Shown: positions 10,737-20,900 of the stretch, one piece after another
Numbering within the stretch: position 1 is the stretch's first letter
Layout of the letters: each line of letters opens with the position of its first letter
Source of the DNA: Symsagittifera roscoffensis
Lineage: Eukaryota > Xenacoelomorpha > Acoela > Convolutidae
Assembly: GCF_963678635.1 (NCBI RefSeq)
Contig: NC_087066.1
Location: 8,983,616 to 9,047,615, forward strand
Direction: 5' to 3'
DNA: 64,000 nt
Position numbers and translations under genes: made by a program
Notes under the pieces: model-generated
What the model was told of the DNA's origin: nothing
Database searches by the model: none
The model's input: only the letters and a program-made list of their open reading frames with translations

Positions 10737-11570
10737 CCAGGTGAATCCATATCAACTACGGATATCGAAAATCGAGAAAAGAGAAACCAAGCTGAGTTAC
10801 GGAAAACTAATAAAAAGAAAGTGGAAAGACGCAAAAAAGGACCAAAAGTTGACCTCAACTTTTTTTACGAAGCTGATCAGAGAGTGACATCTCGTCTTTA
10901 TTTCTCTCTAAGATCCGAAGGTAAAAAACGCTTCTTACAGAAATACGCGGACATAGATTTAGTCAAAACTAGCTTTCAAATCTTCTACGAGCATTGTGAA
11001 CTACTACTCAAGAAGGAGAGGAATCATATAGTTGAAAGGATGCACCTAAACAACACCACTCAATCCGAAAAAGAAGCCCTCAAATCATTCTACCTAAGCT
11101 TATTGGGCCAAGCAGCCCAGTATGGATGGTCAGTTGCAACCGAGAAAAGAGTGGTAGGAGACCTTTTATTGCAAAAATCAGTTTCAAGGATATCCAAAGA
11201 GAACTATGTATTCACCCCGGGAATTCCTCTGGCGACACGTTGAAAACACCGCTGCTCCACGAAATGGGCTATGTTACGGCATCAACCTTTCAGAGACAAA
11301 TGGGCTCAAATTCTTCTTCTTCATCTTCAAACTTTCATCCCAAAATCACGCAGGAACCAATATTCTCGATTCAAAAGAAGAACAATGTACAGAACCGTAA
11401 ATCCAGAGCACAGAATTTCAAGAAATCATACAATCTTTGGTCATCCACCAACACCACACCTTGTTATTTTTGTGGAAACACAGGGCAATATCTCCCGCGA
11501 AAAACGTTATCTGAAAATCGTGCAGTAAGAAGAGGACTGCAGCTTTATAACATCGGATAGCGAATCAGAA
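10737..11570 (+). pseudogene. gag: gag of element 2
   Basis: Basic, helical gag-like sequence (from about 10821: MERRKKGPKVDLNFFYEADQ) runs to about 11243 and then shifts frame. At about 11460-11490 a degraded zinc knuckle appears: CYFCGNTG is followed by Q where the family has H, and the last Cys is also lost, so the nucleocapsid zinc site is destroyed. The order gag then protease supports the assignment. Confidence 0.65.
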
Positions 11571-11579
11571 TTCAGTATC

Positions 11580-11867
11580 TTGATGATCTCGAGGTCGGTC
11601 GGAACCGACCATCCTATCCAAATTCGGTCGACTCTGGAACCGGTTGAAGTCGACCACCCTATCACGCAAACAACTATCGTTAAACCAATCTCAGTGAAGA
11701 AAAAAGAAGTCATCAATACTGCCACGGGTAAGATCAAAAGTCTTCAAATTACCTTAAGGGCTAACGACTCTTATTTTAAAGCAACCATCGACACAGGCAG
11801 CCCTGCTTCCTTTATCAACAAAAGGGCAGCAGATATTTTACTTAAACCGGAAGAAATGCAAAAGTGA
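11580..11867 (+). pseudogene. Aspartic protease of element 2
   Basis: About 95 codons open. The active-site motif IDTGSPASFI at about 11789-11818 is the retropepsin D-T/S-G signature followed by the expected hydrophobic strand. The open frame then ends at 11867. The family enzyme is a homodimer that processes Gag-Pol; this copy lacks the C-terminal flap region in frame. Confidence 0.75.
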
Positions 11868-12289
11868 TCACTATCTCGGAATCGCCCATAAATACACTCT
11901 ATGTGGATTACAAAAGGAAACTTATCCTTCTTCACGGCACTCTTATCACAGATATTTCTTCATTGGGCTGGTCAAAAAAGCTCGAGTTTCATGGTCACGG
12001 AAAACCGATCAAGATACATCTTGGCCTTATATTTTCAACCTTTACTAGGAGTTCAAACAACCCAACTCCGACCCCAATTAGTGTCTAACATTTGTAACAA
12101 TTTGGAATCTCAGATTTCGAAGTTCTTGAGAGAAACGCACACGAGGCAATACAGCGAGGTATTCTCCCGTTTAGGTAGATCCAAACACCACAGAGTGCAC
12201 TCGGTTTCGACTCAAGAAAAGGTCGACGCGTACCGATTCAAATCCAGCAGAAGGTGGGCGATTAAATTAGTAAATTGATGAAGGAAGGT

Positions 12290-13594
12290 CACATCGTTAA
12301 ACTTTTTTGTAGCACCAGTGGTAATCAGAGCCAAGAAAGATGGCGCTGTGAAATTAGCCATAGACACAAAGCCGATGGACGCTCAGATTTTTAAGAGCCA
12401 GTTGCAAATGCCAAATCTCTTAGAATAATTGGACATTGCGGCGCAAATCATTAATTCAGAAAAGACCGGCCAAATTCACGTCCTTAGATCTCAATATGCA
12501 TCTAGCCAACTTCAGCGTAGCGGTATTGTCAGTAGCCATTGTAGTCTTAACATAGTTTGCATTGATTTTACAGGAACCAGTTGTTTCAAAACCGGACATT
12601 TTGTGGGCTTACTGATATGCCGAAAAAGTTTCAAAAACCATTGACAATATGAACCAAAACCTTCGCGGTGTAAAATGTTTTCTAGATGATATTTTAATAT
12701 TATCAAGAGGCTCGATATCAGAGCTCAACTCGACGGTCGATTCCGTACTATCGAAACTTGACAAGGAATACTTTGCCTTAAAACTGTCAAAATGCAAATT
12801 TTCGGTACAGAAAATATCACAGTTGGTTTTCGTAATAGACGAGGAAGGCTACAAATTTTTTTTTTCGAGGAAGGCTATAAAACTATTTAAAGTGCAAGCA
12901 GTTCTTGGCACCTAGAACTTTAAAACAGTTAAGGTCATTCATGGGAGTATTAAACCATCTGCAGAAATTCCTCCCAAATTTTCAGAGATATAACGATTAA
13001 TTTCGACCATCTTGGAAATCTAAGAACAAGCTAAAATTCATTTGGGACCCTGAACAGCAATCAGATTCTGAAGTAACGCTAAAATTAATATCTGCGATTA
13101 TTAAAAAGAACCACTATGACTCAAAAAGGAAGTCACGAATCAAGTGCGATGTCAGTCATGGCGGATTAGGTACCGCTTTCGTTTAGGAAATCAAAGATGG
13201 ATCCTGGGTACCTATATCTTTTGCCTCCAGAATCTTAAATGGACAGGAAATCAAACATAGCACTAATGAGCTCGAATAATTAGCAATTGTATGGTCGTGC
13301 GAACATTTTAGAAATTAACTGTTAGGAAAAGTATTTGAAATTTTAACCAACCCCTAAGCCATTATATTGGCTCTTAAAACTAAACGTGGAAATAAGACTT
13401 ATCCATCGAGACTCACTAGATGGGCTGATAGACTTTACCTTTCGATTTTTATTGTAAATCATAAAGGCTCCAAACTTGCAATTGTGGACTACTTATCAAG
13501 AAATCGGTCGTCCGAAGCCCCTTATCGTCTATTTACGACAATTATTTCGTCGTTAAATCACTTGAGAAAATTTTTAAAGCCCGCGACAAGATAG
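12290..13594 (+). pseudogene. pol: Reverse transcriptase and RNase H of element 2
   Basis: The RT N-terminal part is readable at about 12305-12425 (VVIRAKKDGAVKLAID...), with frame breaks. The catalytic box CFLDDILILS lies at about 12670-12700 inside 12649-12915. RNase H follows at about 13130-13350 with IKCDVSHGGLG, where D is catalytic, and ISFASRILNGQE. The linker end is IVDYLSRNRSSEAP at about 13480-13520, the usual gypsy boundary before the integrase. At least five stops or frameshifts are present. Confidence 0.8.
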
Positions 13595-13639
13595 ATAAAT
13601 TTGCATCATTGCAAAGATCCGCCAAATCGAACAAAATAA

Positions 13640-14330
13640 GCGATGTTCACCACCAAGTAAACTTAATTTGTCCTTAATCACCTATCTTTCAGGCTAACCC
13701 ACCTAACAATTCATGTATAATAAACTTAATTTCGTACTCTAAATTTTATGGGAAAAATTGTTTTAAATTCATTAAATCCAAACTCTCAAACTTTAATCAA
13801 TCCGATTTGTCGAATTTTACTGTTTTTTATCCGCAAGAGTGCGCATCATATTCGTCCTCTTGTTTTAATCAATCATATTTGAGTAAAAATTATATAAAAA
13901 TCAGCAAGAGGGCGTCAAAATTCCTCCCAGCAATTTTAGCTATTACATGGGATATTATACGCAAGAGGGCAACCAATTTTTAACCAAAATTCTGAGCCAA
14001 TCAAATCACAACACTCAATTTAGCATCATTCCGCAAGAGGGCGTTAAAAGTCCAATTTCAGTCTGAAACAATCAGATTCTAACAACATCGGCTAAAATCT
14101 CCACTAGAGGGCGTCGAGTTATGCACCGCGTTTTTGTCCAATCAGATCGTTTGATGCAATTTCATGATTAGAAATACTCATCAACGAATTTACTCATCAC
14201 TTCCTACCGCAATATATCACCCACTATATCCAATCTCAAACCCAACCCTGCATATCTACTTTATAAATATCTCAGCGGACCTAAGCTCGTGTTTGTAAAT
14301 AATCAGCTCTCCTTCTTTTCAGAAGTAATG
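13640..14330. promoter_or_regulatory. Inserted block with five CTCF-like motifs and a TATA box
   Basis: Between RNase H and integrase lies about 0.7 kb with no coding potential. It has five direct copies of a (C)CGCAAGAGGGCG-type motif starting at about 13831, 13901, 13959, 14031 and 14101, spaced about 57-73 bp. The last, CCACTAGAGGGCG, matches the metazoan CTCF core, and the others differ at one or a few positions. A TATAAATA at 14262-14269 follows. Known: CTCF cores are CC-x-x-(A/T/C)-AG-(A/G)-(G/T)-GGC type. Inferred: an insulator/promoter unit or a solo LTR of another element. Binding is untested. Confidence 0.45.
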
Positions 14331-14438
14331 TCTATGCCCTGAGTAAATCTGACTTCCTACAGTGAGGAAAATTTCGAGCTCTTACTAAACAAAGTTGCCC
14401 CCCTTTTCGATCTAGTTTTCAGTCGATCCAGACCTCAG

Positions 14439-15620
14439 GTGCGGGTATCGTCATCTACACGCCCGAAACGAGCACCAAAAAAATCGAAAGTGGTCTCTCT
14501 ACGCCAGAAGTATGCGACAGCCATAGCCACACTACGTTTAGCGAGATATGCTAAACGCCAATCAGAATTGAAGATTTCGGCAAAACAAGTCTGTGATATC
14601 GGAGGACAGGAAATCGCTTCCGGGCTTGACGGGAATTCTAAATCCAGATGTCCTAGCCGAACTTACCTCAAAAGACCCCACTCTAAAACTAATGAGACGA
14701 ACAGTAGATGCGGTTGATTACGAAGGATTTTGTAGAATCGATCGCCACATCAAAACCTTCTGGAATTTGTATCGTGGAAGGATGTATCGTGATCGACAAC
14801 CGAATCGCAATTCCACAATGTCTCCAACGAGCTGTTTTGGCCAGATGTCACAGAGCTCACCCTGGCCAAGAGCCCATGATAGATGTCGACCAATACATCT
14901 GTTGACCCAGAATTCACAGGGACATTATGAGCACCTGCAAAGACTGTATCCCATACACTTGAAGCCTTCTGATTTACTTCCTTAAAACCTCTACCTGATC
15001 TAACCCCGGCTAATGAAGAACTCCGAATGGATTGCGCCGGCATATTATCTGACGGAAAAGGAAATTCGATGTACACTTTGGTCGCAATCGACCGCTTTTC
15101 AAAATATCTTACGGTCCAAGTTGATCCGTATCACAGGCTCAAAAAAAATCATCAAACTTCGTTCCTGCTATATCGATATCATATCCGAAAACTAATAGAA
15201 ACGACCAATATTCGGGTTCAAAACAATTAGTATCTTAGTATCTAAATTTTGTTCCGAAAATGGGATCAAACACATTTTCTGCTCAATGGGGGACCACAGA
15301 GGTTGTGGTTTGATAGAAAGATCGACACAGACTACAAAACGTAAATGGAGTGCAATGCTATAAACGGATAACCCACCAGTGATCCAGGACGCCCTCATAT
15401 TGATCATTAACGATATCAGATTTATTAAGATTTCAGTGATCAATATGTCACATTTTCAACGACTTTTTGGCAGAAACCCGTTTACTCCTTGGTCTTCAAC
15501 TGAAGATAACCTAAATTTAAAAGCTGATTTAGACAAGGAGCACTTAGTCAGAGATGCCCTTACCGCAGAGGAACGCCACGAACCTCGCGATAGCCACCGA
15601 AGTGTCAAATTCGAGCACAG
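14439..15620 (+). pseudogene. Integrase of element 2
   Basis: A basic linker (TRPKRAPKKSKVV) is followed at about 14593-14730 by the pre-integrase segment (NPDVLAELTSKDPTLKLMRR). The H2C2 finger is split by frameshifts (RAVLARCHRAHPGQ, then ...CKDC at about 14930). The core begins MDCAG at about 15027 with YTLVAIDRFSKYLT, the typical first-Asp strand. The second Asp region (about 15240-15300) and the Glu region (about 15380) are badly degraded. Confidence 0.7.
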
Positions 15621-15639
15621 GGGGAAAACAGCAGAGATG

Positions 15640-16732
15640 TGAGCGCTCAGTTCGAATTGAAATTGTCTTCCATAGCTGACACAACGCAGTACAAGGTGCT
15701 GGAATCTCTGGCCAAATCTGCCAGCAAATGGTTGGCTCAGAAAAGATCACTGCCTAGAGAAGAAGGATCCTTAGCACTGAAGAATTTATCAAACAGGAAC
15801 GCTTCCGGTCGCCTCCGACCAATAGACCCCCAGTGAAAACGATATGCTTTTATCGGAATCAAATAGGGTCGAAGTTCTCAGGAAAATTTTAGATAGCAAA
15901 TCTGGAAAACCTCTAAGTAAAAAAAAACTTCGAGAAAATATCTAAGGTCAATAAAAAGACGTTTATTACGTTGAAAGGGAAAGTTATTTGGACGAATCAT
16001 GTTTATATTAGATTGAAGTTGGTTAATAATTCTAGAGTTGTAGCAAACAGTTCTCTTCCAAGCCAACAATGGGCCAAAATACCATATTCAAAAGGACCTA
16101 TCAATCTCCGCTTCTTCGTCCTCAGATAAAGATCTTCTCCGTTCACCCAACTCGCCTTCGAAACGCAACTTGGTAGTCACTTCTATATCTTGGCTCCCAA
16201 AATCGTCTAGACCTACTCTTACTCCACAACCGGCCAGCTCAAAATTTCGCAGGATTGAACCGAAACCTGCACCACAGAACTCGGACGCCCCAGGTATCTT
16301 TTCCAACAATGCAGCCCAGTTGGTTGATTTGACAATTTCCTCGTCTTGTTTAAGATCTATTCCAAGAAAGGATAAGGCGCCCGAACCAGCTGAGCCTAAG
16401 AACAAACTGATGATCTCATTTCGATTTTTTCAGAAGACGAACTCCAACCAAGCTCACCTGAAACTCACTGAGTGCCAGACAAACTGCCAGCCCAGCCTTA
16501 TGACGATCAAGATGACAACATCTCAGTGAAGTCGCGCTCATCTGACAGAAACAAACCCCAGATCCGGTTTTTTGGCAAACCTGTCAGGCATGCGATCAAG
16601 GCCGCAGAGGAAACGTCCCTCAAGGGATCTTCCCCGGATGACTCCGTTTCCATCATGGAAGGCGAATTGGGTACTTCACCGATACCCATTAGGAAGATGA
16701 AAGTTTTGAAGAAAAATACGCCAAAACTCTGA
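15640..16732 (+). pseudogene. 3' tail ORFs of element 2
   Basis: Short open stretches (15639-15836, 16170-16529, 16472-16732) encode hydrophilic, Pro/Ser/Lys-rich sequence with no membrane segment, in the same position as the charged tail of element 1. No recognised domain. Probably a broken integrase C-terminus or accessory region. Confidence 0.35.
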
Positions 16733-16849
16733 CTCTCAAAACTTTTTACTTTAATTGTTGCTGTGAATTTGTTGTTGAACATATCCCTAAAAATTCCTTT
16801 GTATTTTTTTGGGGAGGGGGAAGTGTGGTACGGCACGGCGTACCGTGTT

Positions 16850-16906
16850 TAGCTGTAACTTGTTTGTTCCAGATTTTCTAGCTGTGTAACTTAATTTGTA
16901 TGTGTC
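16850..16906 (+). repeat. 3' LTR remnant of element 2
   Basis: Matches 10660-10716. Just upstream, 16824-16848 has a near-palindrome (GGTACGGCACGGCGTACC) that may belong to the LTR start. Confidence 0.5.
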
Positions 16907-17059
16907 AAGTTCGGGACAGGTATCCCGGGATTGACACTTTAATATGTGATTTTTGTTCACTCTGCTTGATGCATGTTGAGGGATTTGTCGGTTTCTTTAC
17001 CTACCGGAAGTTAATTCTAGTCTTCTAACCATTATTTTTCCTAGTTAGTCAATGAACTT

Positions 17060-17300
17060 AGATATACTTAGACATATCACACGACCAACCTGGCCCTGGC
17101 CAATTGAAAAGTGTGTCCGATTGCTTCGCTGAAGTTTGCTTTATTTCAGCAAAACCAGCTATAATTGGACCGACTTGGCCAAATGACAAAAAAGTGCTTG
17201 ACTATTTTACACTCAAGCAAACTATGTTCGACTTAATCAACCCAAACGATTTTGATCGAAATATAAAAAGAACACTCAATCCGAGCATGAAAAACTGAGA
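17060..17300. repeat. Degenerate minisatellite, right part
   Basis: Contains GACCGACTTGGCCAAATGACAAAAAAGTGCTTGAC and similar phrases related to 9990-10650, resuming after element 2. Confidence 0.55.
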
Positions 17301-17555
17301 CCATTTTTGCATAGGGAAAGTTAAACACGCCTATGATGACTTCTTTTGAAGGTTTCTTCGATTATTCGTCAAACTTTAAGAAAAATGGGCAAAATTTAGT
17401 AATTTCTTTGAAGTTAGATTTGTAATCATCATATCAAAAAAAATTATTTGCAGCAACTGCGTTAAAGTGAGGTGTTCAACTGGTTAAGTTTTATATTTCG
17501 AATAATCTAACTGGATATAGGAGCCAGTCATTATTTTCGAAACGCAACCCACGCT

Positions 17556-17661
17556 TACACACAAAAAGTTAAGGCGAATTTAAGGTAGTGCAAAATTACC
17601 GTATTTTTTAAGGTGTTTTAAGATATTTTTAAGGTTATTTTACTTAAACTTTTTGTGTGTA
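17556..17661. mobile_element. 106-bp inverted-repeat element (MITE-like)
   Basis: Begins TACACACAAAAAGTTAAGG and ends TTACTTAAACTTTTTGTGTGTA. The ends are imperfect inverted repeats of about 20 bp, with an A/T-rich centre and no coding capacity. Confidence 0.65.
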
Positions 17662-17995
17662 CAAAAACAAGCAGCCCTTTCTAGTTTTCACGCGCACGTT
17701 CAATTACAAGAAAATTCGAAAATTAATCAAATAGCAGTTTGAACTCCAAAATGGTCCATATCTGTTCTTTAGGTCACAGTTACTCGTTTTGATGAGTTTT
17801 TTAAAGTATTTTTGGAAGGTAATTTTTTGAAGAACATTTTATACTGAAGTTATTATGGAAAACTAGAAAAGATCCAATAAATCAAACTCATCATTTTTTT
17901 ATTAAATCACAACCTCAGACCGGTTTTAATCATATTCATTTTGAAGTTCTAATTCAGTCTTCTTTTTATGAGTTAGTAAAATTAAGGGATTTCTC

Positions 17996-20900
17996 TCATT
18001 TTCTGTCGTATCCTTGCTTGAGACAATCGCGGTAGTCCCCACCCATGACGGTACGTGTGCAATCCTGATAGTCGTACTGATCCGCACTTTTCCAGCAAGC
18101 TCCTGTATAAATTTTGATCAACTGTTTCGCGCAGCACTCCTGTGCTTTACTGCTGGTTGGGTAGCCCCTGTTATATGCATATTCTTTGGCCATCAGTAAT
18201 CGACAGCGCTTGTCAAGAACTTCTGCAAAATGGAACTTATTAAAGAAGATTGCTCGTATCAAGCCACGCCCCGTATGTTCCGATTGCCCTTTTAGGTCCC
18301 AGGAGTAGAGTTCGATTAGAACACCCGCAAAAATACTGACTCAATTTTTCTAGAAATTTTGAATTTCAAGATTAATTTATGATCGACACTTTTTCGATAA
18401 AAACTAAAATTAGAAACCAAAATTTAACAACATTTTCGAGCTACAAAACAAACATTCACAAAAAAAGAAAAACAGAGAATGGAAAAAAGGGTTACTCTTA
18501 CTGACCAAACAAATTTCATGAAAAGTACACAAGTTGAATAAAAAAACATATATTTTTTTTGAAAATACGTATGTTTTTTTCTAGGGTCTAATGACTTTCT
18601 TTCCGACGTTTAATATAAGTTGAGACCTTTGGGTGTTTTGATTGGTATCAATCACTGCTTCGTGAACAAATGTTTTTCACAAATTAACATTTTTACAGTT
18701 GCAAGATGTTTTGCCAGATGCAGCCATTCTTGTACCCCGGGATGACCAAAAACACTATTCATACAATTTCCATATATGGAAAAATGCTAGTCATACATTT
18801 TCCATACAATTCCATACGTACAGAAAATTGCATGAAAGGTCTATGATTAGTATTTTTTTCATATATGGAAATTGTATGACTAGCATTTTTCCATAAACCA
18901 AAAATATTGATTTTTTTACATTTTAATTTCTCAAAACTTTTTGGTTGTGTTCGTAACCAAACAAAAATGACATAAACCTTGATTACTCAAACGTAGTAAC
19001 CAACGGTTTGGCCGTCTCGCATTAAAAAATTTATTGGAAACAGCGTGATATGTGTTACTTCTGTCTCAGACAAATAATATAACGAAAGTAGTGAACTTTT
19101 AAATTTTGGCAACAATTTTCAAAGATGATAATTTCTAAAATTTGAATTTTTAATTTACCAGACATTGATCAAGGCATACAAAAACATTTCATACAAAAGA
19201 AAGAGGAGTTTTAAGCGTTTTTGAAAAACGTTATGAAGACAAAAGGAAAAAAATCCAATATTAGTATATCCAGGACTACGTTATACACACAAAAAATTAA
19301 ATATTGCATGCAAATTTTTTTTTCAAAAAATGTTTGTTTGAATACGAAAATCAATTTGCGGTTGGTAAAAAAACAAATAATTTTTGGGGGCAATTTCAAA
19401 AATACTTTTGTCGTCGCCATCAAAAAAATGCTAGTCATACAATTTCCATATATGGAAATTGTATGATTAGTGTTTTTTTCAGAAAACAAAATAAAAAAAG
19501 TCAAAGTTGTCAGTCGAAAATAAAAAAAGTCAAAGTTAAGCAGCCCAAAAAACGCTTAAATGTTTTGCCAGCAGTTGAATTGATTGTTCAAAGCTTTTTT
19601 TTCACAAAAAACAAATTTTTAAAAAAATTCTAATCATACAATTTCCATATATGGAAATTGTATGGTTAGCATTTTTTTCATACCATTTTTTTCCTTTTTT
19701 CAATGGAGAGATACCAATTTCGATACCAAAACAACTATACCAACGATACCAAAAAAAAAACAAAATACCTTTGAATTTCGATTAAACTCATTTTGCAAAA
19801 AATGTATGAAATTTGTATGACTAGCATTTTTCCATAGACTAAGTGTATGAAATTGTATGATTAGCATTTTCGGTCTATGGGGGTCAACTCGGGACACGAT
19901 TTTCATCTCGAAGATGCCTCATAATGTTACATTTTTGTTCTAGTACGATAACAGCAATATATTGGTTATTTGAGTGAAAAACCTTTCTATTTCATCATCA
20001 ATTTGTATAAAACATTTTTTTACTAGACCTTTGAATGAGATATCAGCTGTGCATAACGTGGACGCATTCCGTTACAAGAAGCATGCATATCTACAAACTA
20101 CAACGTCAGTCCAATTTTCTTGCCTCCAATGAGTTTAATTCATCTACCAAAGCTGGAGCAAAAAAGTTTTGTTGCTGAACAAATTCTGTGTAGTGGCCGA
20201 GTTTATCAAATATGGTTCTTAAATTGTTCTTTCAAAACAAGAGCTGGCTCCGAAAAAAATGATAACTCTCGTTGTTTTTCAGTTTATATACTTTTGATGT
20301 TCTTTTCTAGAATGTTTTTTTTTATTGCCGCGATCACTTCGTCAGATTTAGTTGAAAGTTTTCCCTAGAAGTTTCCTTAATTCCCTAAGTAGTAAGACTA
20401 TTGTGATGTTTCATAATAATGCTTTACTTGACTCGTTATGAAATACAATCTTTCAAACCTGTATGCAATTCCTCCTCATTTTCATTTGTCGGAACAACAT
20501 GAAGCAACATTTCTTTCTTCAGTTGATAAAATCACAAACATAGTTAGCAAAGCAGGCTGAACTTACGCCAAATATATTTGAAAAACACAACAAGGCGAAG
20601 CCCTGAATGTTCCGGCTGCCTTTTGAGGTTTATGGAGCAGTAGTAACAAGAAAATTAGATGTAAAAAAAATAAAATGAAAAAAAAAAAATTCTAAAATTT
20701 GAAATCATCTCCCCACACGCCATATAAAGGACGAAAGAGTAGATTTCGCTCTCTGTAACAAATCAATTATGGCAAATAAGCTTTTTTCAAACAATTAGTA
20801 ACGATTTCTACGACGGATTAAATCTCCGCTTAAATCGCGCGTTAATTGTCCCAAATTGGTCAAAATGGTCAAAATGGCAATCTTTAAACCCTCATAACAT

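Larger units (their letters stand above)
10660..16907 (+). mobile_element. Ty3/gypsy-like retrotransposon 2, heavily decayed
   Basis: Contains gag, an aspartic protease, RT with FLDDILI, RNase H, an inserted AT-rich block, an H2C2 integrase and a 3' tail, in gypsy order. About 57 bp at 10660-10716 matches 16850-16906 (GCTGTAACTTGTTT...TAGCTGTGT.ACTTAATTTG), which I take as LTR remnants. A G-rich polypurine-like run (GGGGAGGGGGAAG, 16811-16823) precedes a TGTGG that could start the 3' LTR. Exact LTR limits and any target-site duplication are unresolved. Confidence 0.8.

Noticed and set aside
16170-16529. Envelope gene in element 2
   Set aside because: No signal peptide, transmembrane segment or fusion-type region; Pro/Ser-rich tail only.
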